Assembly: GCA_019914995.1 (NCBI GenBank) | Contig: CM034126.1 | Span: 67,001-131,000, forward strand | Direction of reading: 5' to 3' | Length of the DNA stretch: 64,000 nucleotides | Source: Acanthochlamys bracteata | Lineage: Eukaryota > Streptophyta > Magnoliopsida > Pandanales > Velloziaceae | Shown here: piece after piece, positions 36,301-48,400 of the stretch | How positions within the stretch are numbered: position 1 is the stretch's first letter | Layout: each line of letters starts with the position of its first letter | Notes under the pieces: generated by a model | Database searches by the model: none | What the model was told of the DNA's origin: nothing | What the model saw: the letters and a program-made list of their open reading frames with translations, nothing else | Made by a program: the position numbers and the translations under genes

Positions 36301-38149
36301 ACGTTAAGCTACTATATGACATCCGAAAACTATGACCAAACACTTCCAGACATATTAGTGGTGAAATAAAGGAAATATAACCTATACTGCCTCACATAGG
36401 GAAACCTTATCCTTGTACCATGGAACAAACAATAAAGTCATTTGGGAAGGAACTGACCGATGAAAAGGCACACTTATGTTATGAATAACCAGTAAAATGA
36501 AGCAAAAATACTTACCATGCCCCGTCTCTTGCTGATTTTGCTTCAAACTCAACCTGCGCATTCTCCAGAGAATTCCTTCCTACACAAACAAAGGAAGAAG
36601 GCACTCTTATCTAGTATAGACCAAATACTATGAAGATCAGATATACCATGGGAAACAATAAGACAAGTAAACAAAAGAGTGAAAGAGAAAGTTTAAGACA
36701 TCCTAAATTGATAAAGATCACATTTCCAGTCTGTGATATGAGTTGAAAATGCATTCATTGATACACTTGACCCAACTAGAAGTTAAAGTTGAACACAACT
36801 AGCACATGTCCATAGTAATTAATTATTATAAGTCATTATGCCATGTGTGAGTTTGGCAATTTCTGTTTGCGTCAATCCTTGAGATACGCATGAGCATCCT
36901 ATGTCTTATCATTTAGACATGGTGTCAAAAACTATATTGCTTAACCTATAGTGCTTCAATATGAAACATATCATAGATGGTAGACAATGTTTAAGTGTCA
37001 CCCATATCTGTATCCACTACAAATTATAAATCTAGCTTTTGTGTGATAACATATAAAAACTTTATATAGCCGTTGAGACTGAAAGTGAAGACAAAAAAAC
37101 ACATCAAAAGATAAAGAAATGAGTGAAGAATATAAAGTGCATTGAATTATTGGTCATGCTATCCCCTCATTATCGTGATAACATTAATATGCCGTAGAAA
37201 GAAATAAACACAAAGACAATTTTATTTAGAAAACAAAACAAAACAAAACAAAATGAGGTTATCTATAATGAGAATCATAAGAAAGCTACCAGCATGAGTA
37301 GAAACAGGATTTGACACATTTCTGAATTGAGAAGATTGATCTCGTGGCATAGGAGTGACATTTAGTTTTGTGGTCGCTTTATTTGATTTTGCTCTCTGGG
37401 CATACCTTCTGTTTTGGAACCAGTTCCATACCTTAAGCATCCCCCAAAAAAATAATAAAATAAAATAAAATAAAAATAAAAAAGTACGAAGTTTGTAAAA
37501 TGAAATACAGAAGAAGAGGTGAGTAAAGCATAAAGTAATTTACCTGCTTTGATTGTACAACAATCTTTCCAGCTCGCTCCGGAGATTGGCTTCCACAAGA
37601 TCACACCGTATTAGTTCTATCCCTAAACTTCTCTTGGCATAGCAAATGAAGACATTATCCTTGGGAAAAACCTGACCATACCTAAACTTCTCCGCGAGAG
37701 AGTATATGACTTCACGAGGAGGTATTGCGTTGTTTATTTCTTGCAAGCACGATTCCATTTCCACAACCTTAATTAGGAGAACTAAGCAGTGTTACAAGAA
37801 AAGCTAACTAACTACAGCATACGATCAAGTGCATGTTTGGGATATCTATACACCTGCCTCCGACATTGGCATTTAAGACATACGGCTAGTACATAATACA
37901 ACGTCTGAACATAAGAGACTTCAATTGAAAAAAAATGAAAACTCGTAAAAAGCAAGTATAATCAATAAAAATTCATAAACAGGAAGGTTTATAATTTATT
38001 ATGCCTCAGTGGGTTTATAATCTATAAACTAAGTTGGTTCTAGTCAAACAAAAACGAAATCAAATCGATAATGATTAGGATTTTGAGAATGGTACCTCGC
38101 CGGGAGTGAATCGAAAGACAGGGCCGCCATTGCTCGGTGGACGACCCAT
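33309..38149 (-). CDS. SHH2: SAWADEE homeodomain protein, SHH1/SHH2 family
   Basis: Nuclear chromatin reader. SHH1 binds histone H3 with methylated K9 and unmodified K4 and recruits RNA polymerase IV for RNA-directed DNA methylation. Exons: 38149-38096, 37767-37682, 37589-37544, 37431-37290, 36579-36516, 35486-35435, 34956-34813, 34601-34482, 33674-33309. All phases fit, giving 357 residues. [18 protein letters not shown] is the family start. The homeodomain spans about residues 10-75, with [16 protein letters not shown] as helix 3. The SAWADEE domain (about 112-250) has [35 protein letters not shown] and the CEAGEC and CRCRF cysteines for zinc. The acidic, Pro/Ser/Thr-rich tail of about 100 residues and the total length favour SHH2 over the shorter SHH1 (about 258 residues). 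The tail has an in-frame SDAD repeat. Intron 2 is only about 92 bases. The family is sure; the paralogue less so. Confidence 0.88.
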
Positions 38150-38349
38150 CTCCTCCTCCTGCTCTCCTTCTTCGCTTTTCTTCTAATTCTGAACTCTCCT
38201 GTGTTTTTCTTAGAAACAAATATATATATAATATATTAAATTCGAAAATTTCCCCGAATTCTTTCTCCTTCCTTCTCCCAGCGGAGTTAACTATAGATTG
38301 ATTTTCCTGTAAAATTCTGGAAGAACTCGGGGGTTCTAATGGTGGCGAC

Positions 38350-39350
38350 AACTTGAGGGCAGTTTGCAGTGCGTCGGTGAAAAACAGCTTTTTTAATTGT
38401 TTATTTATACTTTTAATATTTTTTATAAATATTTAAGTAAAACATAAAATTTATTTTTTAATATAGTAAAAAATATTTTTAAAAATAAAATATTTTAAAA
38501 TTACTTCTAAATACATATTTAGCTTCGGCAGAGCTCAATTAATTTATCCTCGTCAGCCCATTACATCCATCATCTTATAGCCCAAGCCCAAACCCGCATG
38601 GGCTATATGCATTTTTTTATATGTTTGAAAATGTTTATTAGCAAAAAAAATTTCTGAAATAAAATATGAGCTTTTTTTTATTTAAAAAATAATAATATAA
38701 TTTATAATTTATAAATTTTCATGATGTAAATTTTTTTTATAATTTTTAAAATTTTTAAAAATTATAATATTCTAAAAATTTTAATAAAAATGTGAAATAA
38801 AAAATATTTCTTCCGCACATACACTTTTTTTTTAAGTATTTAAGACGAGTAATCTATGATATAAATAAAGCAATATCTTAGGAGCTGTAGCAAACCTATC
38901 GGTTTATCTATTTCTTATTTCGATTAATCTATAAAGAAAATTTAGTTATTATTATTTAAATAATTTTTAGTAAATATTGATAGATTTTTAGAAAGGTTGA
39001 ATTTAAACAAAAAATAGTTCTATAGAATTCCGGGCAATCAAATTACTAAAAATTAATATTATAAAAAAAGATTAACATGATAATATTGTAAATTATATAC
39101 TAATTTTCAACTTAAAACAACAGTTGAACCCTTAATATTATGCGATTGAAATCAATTGTTAAAAATCAAATTTAACTTCTGCTTTGTGTCATAATTGTAA
39201 TTGGTTGGCTCTTAATTTCCGCTTTTGTGTTTTCGTCGAAGACTTGTTCACCGACAGATTGCATATTTGCATGAAAAACAAGATATTATTTTCTTCATGT
39301 GTAATAATAATAATAATAAATATCTCGTTGTCCGTTATCTTCCTGCTGCA
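38350..39350. other. AT-rich spacer between SHH and kiwellin genes
   Basis: Shared upstream region of two divergent genes. Long A/T-rich blocks (38390-38870 and 39000-39180) and a short GGGCTATA/AGCCCA-type stretch near 38570-38605. No gene or transposon end was recognised. Confidence 0.4.
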
Positions 39351-39354
39351 TGCC

Positions 39355-39363
39355 TATATAAAT
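39355..39363 (+). promoter_or_regulatory. TATA box of the kiwellin gene
   Basis: TATATAAAT stands about 85 bases before the ATG at 39439, at the right distance for a start site near 39388. It supports the ATG at 39439 as the true start, and so the reality of the in-frame stop after it. Confidence 0.55.
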
Positions 39364-39438
39364 TTAATCCCCCCTCTGATTATCTGATCCAACGAGTCAC
39401 AACTTCATATCAACTTAATTACAATTTTACACACGGCA

Positions 39439-40014
39439 ATGACCTCCCTTACTAATTATTCGAAACCAACAACACTAGCAGCAGCGATCTGAACGTCGAT
39501 CCTGTTGCTTCTGTTATTGCTAGACACCTGCGAAGGTACTTGCACTCCCAGTGGATCGCTTAAAGGGAAACAAGTACCCAGAAGCAAATGCGACCCTGCC
39601 ACTGCTACCTGCTGCGAAGCCGGCCACTTCTATGAGACCTACACCTGCTCCCCGCCGGTGACAAAAATGACCTCGGCCATTCTCACCCTCAACGATTTCG
39701 AGAGAAACGGTGACGGCGGTGGGCCGTCAGAGTGCGACAACCGTTACCATTCCAACAAAACCTCTGTTGTGGCGTTATCTACAGGGTGGTTCGCTGGCAA
39801 GAAACGGTACCACAACTTCATTACCATCCACCACGGTGGAAAGAGTGTCAGGGCCATGGTCGTCGACGAGTGTGATTCTACTATGGGCTGCGACGATGAG
39901 CACGGGTATCAGGTACCGTGCAGGAACAATGTTGTAGATGGGTCCGCGGCAGTGTGGGACGCCCTTGGGCTCAACCAGGAGTTGGGTGAGGTCAGAGTCT
40001 TCTGGAGCGAATAA
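39439..40014 (+). pseudogene. Kiwellin / ripening-related protein with a stop in its signal peptide
   Basis: Kiwellins are secreted Cys-rich proteins with a double-psi beta-barrel, abundant in fruit and in defence; some bind fungal chorismate mutase. One exon. From the ATG at 39439 the frame reads MTSLTNYSKPTTLAAAI, then TGA at 39490-39492, then continues in frame with a hydrophobic stretch (SILLLLLLLDTCEG) that is the rest of a signal peptide. The mature domain is complete: CTPSGSLKGK, CCEAGHFYETYTCSPPVTK, LTLNDFERNGDGGGPSECDN, STGWFAGKKRYHN, VVDECDSTMGCDDEHGYQVP and CRNNVVDGSAAVWDALGLN, ending TAA. All usual Cys-rich blocks are present. The stop makes this a very young pseudogene, a sequence error, or a gene using another start. 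No other ATG lies between the stop and the mature domain. Confidence 0.75.
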
Positions 40015-40462
40015 ACTAGGACGTTGATCATACATATGGTGTGATTAATTATTCAGGGGATCTATGTATTCACAACTTTAGTTTACAAATAATCGGAGAA
40101 TATTGTACTATGCATACGCCCATGCTGGATATATATGAAGAATAAAATCTCCATTCTTGTTCTGCTTATGAACTTTTTGGTTCAGATATATTTATTAATC
40201 GAAGCTCGCAAAACTAAGCCTTAATTAACTGAAACAATTCTTCAATGTCATAAACGCCACTCAAACATGTTTGGTTTGGTTTGAAGTCATATGTCTTGTT
40301 ATATAAGCTTTAAAGATCATTGAATTTTTCTATATTCTTGATGTTTTTATAATTAGGCCGGAAGCACGCCGTCCTTTATTTAACGTATAGCTAGCTTTCT
40401 GCATGTTGCCTTTTGTATATATCATGATGCAAGAAGACAATAGGAACATAGCTTCTTTATAA
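40015..40462. other. 3' flank of kiwellin and spacer
   Basis: Contains AATAAA-type sequence near 40141 (GAATAAAATC), a plausible poly(A) signal for the kiwellin transcript. No further gene. Confidence 0.35.
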
Positions 40463-40693
40463 GGGCGTGTAGGAACATAGCTTTTTTAATAAATAGTATT
40501 TCAAACGTACCAAATTTTAATTCTAATTTTATTATTTACATATTTTTAATATAATTATATTTTTAAATTTTTAAATTCTTTTAAAATCTATTATAATATA
40601 AATATTAAATTTTACTTTCTTTTTATTTTTTAAAAAATTTTATTTCGTATTTTTCATTTAAAAAAATTCAGTTACTTATTTAAAACACGACCC
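40463..40693. mobile_element. MITE-like element with TAA target duplication
   Basis: 231 bases, very AT-rich. The left end starts GGGCGTGTAGG and the right end, reversed, starts GGGTCGTGTTT. TAA precedes the left end (40460-40462) and follows the right end (40694-40696). A 3-bp TWA target duplication and short GGG ends fit the PIF/Harbinger (Tourist) type. It has no coding capacity. The terminal repeats are short and imperfect, so this is tentative. Confidence 0.45.
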
Positions 40694-40696
40694 TAA

Positions 40697-41201
40697 TTGT
40701 TGTTACTTACAGTTTTGAGGTTTTTTTTTGTTATAAATTAAGTTTTATCTCATTATTGCCTGGACGGTATCTACACCGTTGGTTTCATTGCAAGACCCAG
40801 ACAGACGGAAGAATAATATCACAACAATCGTCGAGCAAACAAAATATAGAAAACCAAAAACCTTAGTTTAATATATAGTCGACGAATTAAAAGTGAGTCC
40901 ATTTCTACTGGTCTTCTCCGTCTCCGATTCAAATTCCTATTTCTCGTCTATCTAAATTTTCTCTGGCAAACAAACAAACATTCTATCAATCTTCCTCTTG
41001 ATTCTTCCTTCTTTATTTCGAATTTCTGTTCATCTTTTGTTTGTGATTTTTTCTCCGGCGGTGCTCTGCCTCTGCCGGAGAAGAAGAACCCAGAGAAATC
41101 CATAATCCCAATATCTAACTACTTGTGGTTGATTGCCTAGGAAATCTCGTTGAGAAATAATTTAAACAGCGGTACTTCTTTTGGAATATAATTAAGAAGA
41201 G
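40697..41201. other. Promoter and leader of SYP22-like gene
   Basis: The last 250 bases are pyrimidine-rich (CTTCTCCGTCTCCG, TTCCTCTTGATTCTTCC), typical of a plant 5' leader. A possible leader intron was not resolved. Confidence 0.35.
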
Positions 41202-43907
41202 ATGAGTTTTGCGGATTTGGAAGCAGGGAGAGGTGGCCGGATGGTGGCGATGAACGGCGGAGGAGGCGGAAGTGCCTCGCAGGAGGTTGCTAAAGGTGTG
41301 TTCCAGATCACGACGGCTGTCTCCACGTTCCACAGACTCGTCAACACACTAGGCACACCCAAAGACACGCCCCAGCTACGAGAAAAGCTGTAAGATTTCT
41401 CAAATCACATCGTGTAAAAAAAACATTTTACACGATGTTTTAGTGTAGAATCACAAAGTAGAAACAAAAAACATTGCATATTGTACATAATCTTTGACAA
41501 TATAGTGTCTATGTTTTAGTGTAGTATTCTATTTTAAATGTTTTTAGAAGAAATTAAATATCCATGGCAGTTTAGTGTCAGAAGAAGTATGTCTTCGATA
41601 TATGAGAGTTTGTTTAATGTACCGAGTGAGTTTGTGGTATTGCTCCTGTTTAGTGGATGTTTATGCTTATTGTGTTTGTCCTAACTACTCTACTGGCAGG
41701 CACAAGACAAGGCTACATATCAGTCAACTGGTGAAGGATACTTCAGCCAAGCTGAAGCAAGCCTCTGAAGCAGCTTATAGCTCTGAAGCTAGTGTGAGTT
41801 CCCTGAGATTTTTATCTCTTGTTTTAACTTTTTTTGTTGAAAACACTTCAATTATTGAATGTGCATATGGAATACAATCCACAAGCTTTATTTGTTTATG
41901 CTGTTCCACTTGGAATTTGTTCGTGCGGAATGGGGGAACGCATTCATTTAGATCCAACATCGTCATTCTCGACTTGTTTTTTGTTGTTAACACCACTAGC
42001 TGACTAAAGCTGGACACGGGCTTGTTAGAGCTGCTTTAAGCTGGTAAAAAACTTTTGGGAGCTTGTATTGTTTCTCTGAAAAATCATATATTTTGCAGGA
42101 TAGCAATACGATTGCTGATGCAAAACTTGCTAAGGAATTTCAAGCAGTACTGAAAGAGTTCCAGAAAGTCCAAAGAACTGCTGCGGAAAAAGAAACTGCT
42201 TACGCGCCATTTGTACCCTCATGCTGTCCTTCCTACGAGGTTTTTTTTAGATTCACTTACTTGCTTTACATCGTTAGAGTGTCCCGGTAGACAATTTTAT
42301 AATAAATATTTGTGTGTGCGTTTATTTCATATCCGAGTATGTTGGCAATTTTACGGTAAATTCCATTAGCTTAGTAGTCAGTATGTACAGTTTCATGTAG
42401 AGTTCATGAGTTGATGTGTGATACTTTAGATAATTAATTTCAAATCCTCGAGTCCAGATACTCTTTTTATCTATATTTAACTTAATTTATTGCTAGGTTT
42501 CACTAGCAGTGGATGTGGTTGTGGAACTGCTACATCATTATACTACATGGCATATGCTATACCTGATTCCTAGCATGTACGATGGTACACTTGGATATAT
42601 TATGGCAGAATTCTCTTAATATGAATAATATATGATACTCTAGATGCATCGCAATATCTATATGGTAATTATCTCTTACTACAATATGCACTTACGTGCA
42701 TGTAGAGGGACCGGTCGAAGATAGATTTTAAATAATAAATTTAAAGGAAGAACAATGTTGTACTCACTGGTTAGTTTTTTTTTTCCACCCACTTTCTACT
42801 TTCATCTTTTTTCCAACTCTCTAATTCATTCTTATTATGGACCCTCTTCGTTGGATCTGTTATTTTCCTTTTTTTTTTGTCCTCCAATGTTAACTAACAA
42901 TTGCTGTTTTTTCATTGTTGCAGCTATACAGTTAGTGAGACTAATGTAAGTCCCAATAAAACTCCTGAGGAGAGAACGCTGCTCATGGTAACGAATAGGT
43001 TGGAACTTTCTCTCTGTTCATATGTTGGATATTTTTTTCCCTGTATCTGCTTTATAACTTCCACAGTTTAATCTCATTAGTAGTATCGGCAACTCTGTTT
43101 TCGAGCTGTCAACTGATTGCGCTCCCTACAACTTAGGAGTGCCACAGATATAGGACTTGCTTTATCCTCTAGAGGGTGAAGAGACCATGACATGTTACAT
43201 CTTTGAACCTATAGATGGGACTGATTGGCACATGTACACCAGAAAGCATACTAAATGGAATTAGAGTTTTGAGTTAGCTCATGTTGTTTTTCAAGTGATT
43301 CATTCATCTCATGTGTCAACAGGGGTGTGAGCAGGACACTCCCTTATCTTTGGGCAGGTTATAATTAATAAGAGATAATCATTTAATTCTTTGTGATTTG
43401 AAGCAGACAAGATGTCATACAATTAGAGAATGAGATTATGTTCAACGAGACCATTATTGAGGAGAGGGATCATGGCATTAGGGATATCCAAAATCAAATC
43501 GGAGAGGTGAATGAGATATTCAAGGATCTAGCTGTTCTTGTTCACAAGCAAGGGATTATGATTGGTAGGTCATTCCCTTTTGCAGGATTAAACTAATCTT
43601 CCTTTTCTGTATTTTGTTTGTTTCATCTTTGGTTGATGCCACTTTGTTCTTACAGATGACGTTGATGCCAACATTGACAACTCTGAGGCAGCAACCGCAC
43701 AGGCTAAAAGCCAACTGGTGAAAGCGTCCAAACTGCAGAGGTCAAATTCTTCTCTGGTAAGTTCGTATCGACATACATTTGAATTTCTATTTGCTCTCTC
43801 TCTTTCTCTGAGGAGTGATCCTTTAATTTGGTCCCATGCAGTCATGCTTGCTGTTGGTTATTTTTGGGATTGTGCTACTTATTGTGACCATAGTCCTGAC
43901 ATCTTAA
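41202..43907 (+). CDS. SYP22: Vacuolar syntaxin, SYP22/VAM3-type Qa-SNARE
   Basis: Qa-SNARE of the prevacuolar and vacuolar membrane, driving fusion with VTI11, SYP51 and VAMP727. Exons: 41202-41389, 41700-41793, 42099-42239, 42924-42998, 43407-43564, 43656-43756, 43842-43907. Exon 1 gives MSFADLEAG and the Habc start [20 protein letters not shown]. Exon 3 has [20 protein letters not shown]. Exons 5-6 form the SNARE motif ([20 protein letters not shown], then [10 protein letters not shown]). Exon 7 is the C-terminal anchor [21 protein letters not shown]. Every junction is in phase except exon 3 to 4: exon 3 ends ...PSYE in phase 0 while exon 4 needs two preceding bases. Compared with relatives (PSSYT), four extra bases (TACG) precede the donor. 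A weak donor at 42287 would restore frame and add a hydrophobic insert. With the ordinary donor the SNARE motif is lost. Confidence 0.85.
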
Positions 43908-45456
43908 GCATAAGCAAGAAGGAGATGGTGCTTCGATCCACTCGATCTCTTCAATGGATGTTACACAAGGAATAAAGCTGGATCTTGAAATGAACTTCTC
44001 TTTTAAGTATGATGATGGCGAATTGTTGCTGCTGTCGATGATGATGATAATGATGAGAACTTCCCCTTTTGATAATCAGTGCATATAGTTGCTAGAGTTT
44101 TTCTGTTTTTTGGGGTTGGGGGGGGAGAAGGGGTTCGTGTTTTTTTGTGAAGTTATTCTTTTTGTGCTGGGCATGCGTGCTGGTTGGACTGAGAGGCTTG
44201 ATTGTTACCTTTCCAGGAAGATTTGTTACATAGACAAACAGTTGGATTCGTGAGAGCTGTTGACATCAATAAAATCCATATTTGTTTGATAACTATTGTA
44301 GTATGTACGTATCTCGATAGATAACAAATGCATCAACCATTGTACTAGGCTCAAAAGTGAATGCAATCATAGTAACCTCTCTTAAAGAATGTGAGCGTTT
44401 CGATAGCAGGAGAAGCCATAATTTTAACTCGTCAAGTTTTTCTTACTTTTCGTTTTTTTATTTCGATTGTCGTTGCTGGACAGCCTGCTGCGCAACCAGA
44501 AATGAATAAGAAGCCAAAACAAACCGAGCAAGGAGGAAACGGATTAGCGCATGAAAATCGCGTGAGCTCAAAGACGTTTTCTTCTCCCGACACGTCTCCG
44601 ATGGCCCACTGCCTTCGACCGCAACGTGCCCATTTTTTTTTTTCTACACTTCTCTCTCTTACTCAAGAAAACCATCCAAAAAAAAAAAGCAAAAAGAAGA
44701 AACAAGCAGAAAGAAACGCACATGAAACACGCCTGCTGGGCTGCTGCTTTCTCTCTCTCTCTATCATCGCGCTGCCGTTGCTGCTCTACTACTGATACTT
44801 TCGCTGCTAGGGACTAGTGAGTCGATACTTCAGTTAGTTTAAATGGTAAAGATTGGATTTTCATTTTTATTTTCGGTTTTCTTTTTTTTTTTTTTGTGGG
44901 TAATTCTTCACCATGTTTTTCGTGCTGTACTTCAGATTGATTACTACTGTGCGTCTGGTATTGGTCTCATGCCCGTTAAATTGATTGATCGTTTGTTCCC
45001 CATGGTAGAATTTTAGCAAGAACAAAAATGTTTGAACTTGAATTGCTACCTATCTGCAAGATTTTCTTTTCTTTTATCTTGATAATGATTTCATTGGTTT
45101 ATTAGTGGTGCTTATTCTTTAGACAAGTGCATTGGTTCATTTAAGAAAAGATACTTCTTTTATGCCTCTCCTTTGAGTACAAACGAATCCTTAGCTGTTT
45201 CTTTTGCTTCTATACCCTGAGAACCTGGATTCATTCATAATTTCCTTATAGCCCGACGTTGTCTTGTTCTTTCAGAACTTATATTTTTCAAGTAAATATT
45301 CACTTTTTTCTTGTTGATTTTGCCTCTTGTTTCTACAATTTTCAAGCTGCTGACTGAATGCTTGCAATTGGGTAGCTATTGTTACTTAATGATCTCTGCC
45401 AACCTGCGTTTTGCAGATAGAATGCATGCAGCTGAGTAGCTCTCATTGAACATTCC
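43908..45456. other. 3' region of syntaxin gene; promoter, leader exon and leader intron of the next gene
   Basis: About 44,000-44,300 is probably syntaxin 3'UTR. A pyrimidine-rich leader exon ends near 44816 at a GTGAGT donor, and an acceptor TTTTGCAG ends near 45416, giving a leader intron of about 600 bases for the coiled-coil protein. The 134-codon frame at 44391-44795 is low complexity and was not called. Confidence 0.4.
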
Positions 45457-48400
45457 ATGGTTGAATTTACTGGATTCTGCTCCGAATTGATGGGTAACAT
45501 GCTCTATTTGATCATAGTCCCTTTCAAATTCCCCGTTTTAGCCATCCAGCATGGTGCCAGAGCTGTTTCCACCTCTACCCTCTTGTGCATCTCTGTGGTG
45601 AAGGCTATTACTGATTTCCATGTAAATATATTCTGGAGTATTATGGTCTGGATCAGTGGCTGCATCTCTTTTCCTGTTCGCATTTTAATTGCCCTGCAGC
45701 GGGAGGAGATGGTTAGTTTTCTTGATGTGTATTTCCTGGTAGTAGACGATTTCCACACACACACACACTTACTCTTTTTGCATGTGCTGAATATCAGTAG
45801 GAAACTGCAATAATCTAGCTGCAACAAAATGGTAGGGTAGGATGAGAAAGTGGAAGATAGTCATAGTTTAGTTCTTAGGACTGTGGAGCTTGCTCTGTTT
45901 CTGCAATCAGTTGAAGCAAGTTAATGTCATAATTACCAAAATTGGTATTGTTCTAATTTCTAGATAATGGCTGATAAAACCAAAATGGTAGTGCTTATTC
46001 TCTTTAAAGTTTGTTCTTAATAAAATTTTCTTATTCTCGTGCCTCAATCCTGTTTCTTGATGGGAAGTTGTCAATGTCTGATTGCCTCTTCCTAATCTTT
46101 GGTGTTTAGATCTAAGGGTGCTTTTGGCATTACTTTCAAGCACTTTCCAACTTTCCAACTTCACTTTTTTCAATAAACTTTCTACAACTTTATACAAAAT
46201 TTATTTTAAACTTAGAAAGTATAGAAAATCTACTTCGTGAGATCTTATTATTACTTATTTTTATTATTCTTTTGAGATAAAAAAAGTAGTGCTCATTTTT
46301 TGAAATAGAATAAAAATACTCCGCATTCTAGAAAAGCACTTTTTATAAGCACTTCCAAGCAACTCCTAACTAGTAAGCGATGATGAGATGCACTGCTTCC
46401 ATCCCCAACTTGCCCCAGATCATTAGGTGTACTTATGCATACAGGTACATGTGAAGCAATCTCTAGCATATTCGAAATCCCACTCCGCACTGGACTAGGT
46501 GGAGTAGGACAAGTCTTAATTTCTATATGGATGGATTGTATGGGAAGGTCTATTCAAATAGATTTGTAGTTTTTTCGTGTTTTTTTTTTCTTTTCTTGGT
46601 GTAAGTTGTATTGAAATTTTCTGGCAGTGATAGCGGTCTTATCTACTTACTAACTTCTCTATGCTGGCACTGGGGTTGAATAAAGTTACTCCTTAAAATT
46701 CTTCAGCATTGATCTTTTTGTGGAGAATTGTTTGAAAGCTGATATATGAAATTAGTTAGTTTGTTCTAACATTAAGAAACATATTTTGCCGAGATGCAGC
46801 TAGAATTTCAGCTTCAAGATATGCAAAGCCAATTGGGGAACCTTCTGTGGGAAAATAAGGGACTTGAGGCACGGTTGCTGAATGAAATCAAGGAGCGGAA
46901 GGTTATTGAAACAGTGCTTGAAGATGTTGAAGAGGAGCATGAAAAGGCTCTTGAGAGGATTGAAATATTAGAGTCCGAGGTAATACTCATTCTCATCATA
47001 GTGGTGTTCCGGAAGGTCAAAGTCTTAAACGTAGAAAGTTGTTTAGTTATCAGTTATATTTTCTTCTTGCCTAATTCCACTAAAAAGATGATGTGGAGGA
47101 TTTTCTGATGTTCGTCTATTATGCCAATTTTATCGTAACACTAATGTTTCGAAACAAGTCCGCTTTTAAAAGTTTGAGTCTTGACCTTCATTGCTTAAGT
47201 AGAAAAACATCGGCAGGTAGTCCAGGTTTCTGTTTTTTATTGTTCTCATCTATCCATTTACAGATTACCAGTCCAAAAGCACTTTGTGAATTAAAGTCTG
47301 TATTCTCTTAGTTGAGATGTTTACCTTTTGATTGAATTTGCTTCGTAATCTTAGTCTGCACACCCTTGGTCGCTCTCTCTCTACATCTTCTTTGTTATAT
47401 CAATTTGGAAATGCAACCAGTTTTATTCATGTAGGAGGATTTTCTCTTTTGGTAGAAATTGCTTAGGGAAACTGGAAAGACCTCTTTCGAGAAAAGGGGA
47501 AGACTTGTATTTAAGTTGCTGCATTCTTTTTTGACCATTCTGACATGTTTCAAGGCACATTATGTCATCGTAATTTGCAATATATGTTTGGTTGCAGAGC
47601 TTTTGTTCATGTACATTAGCTTCATTTCTCAGTGACAGGAGTTAGCTGTGCATGACTTCTCTCAGAGAGATTATCTCTCTTCTTTGAGTTTGTTGCAGTG
47701 TAGAACGTCTCCAGTAAGTAATAGCTGAAGCTGCTCTTTGCGTATGTCATTAAATACAGTCATGCAGACATGAAGAGCAATGTACCAATGAAAACCATTT
47801 GACTTACTAAATATATCTTTGAGTTTCTTTCCTGTGTAACCTTCCACTAGATTTAGCATAGCGTAATCCTATTATTCTTATTACAGTTGCAGTGTCTCAA
47901 GGAAGAGCATCACAGGTTAAAAGAACTTCAAGGGAAGGCCATCACAGATCACAAAGTCAATGACGAAAAGGATGTTGTTGTCCATAATAGCAAAAGTCTA
48001 ACGTCAAGCATATGCGGCACCTTGGAAGGCATCCCAGTGCATGGAACTCCTTGGAGTAAAATCGGTAATGATAGTGGAAAACACAAAGATATTGTAGAAG
48101 TTGCCAGTCATTGTCCTTTTTCTCCTGAAGTCATGGAGAACAGGATATTGGATGAGTTACTGGAGAAGGAAAAGGTTGTGGCGCTTTACAGGAGTTTGTT
48201 CAGTTCTCTTTTCTCACTGTTGGTTGGCATGATCATTTGGAAGGCGGAAGACTCATGCTTGCCTTTGTTAGTTGCTCTCTTTGCTGTTGTAGGAATGTCC
48301 TTGAGCAGTGTTGTTCAATTCTTCTCATCTATAAAGAATAAGCCGGCTTCTGATGCTGTTGCACTGCTGAGTATTAACTGGTTCATTCTCGGAACTTTAA

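Noticed and set aside
44391-44795. 134-codon plus-strand frame
   Set aside because: Low-complexity Lys and Ser stretches in a leader region; no similarity recognised.
44821-44880. tRNA-like A-box (CAGTTAGTTTAAATGGTAAAG)
   Set aside because: No matching B-box within 60 bases and no acceptor stem.
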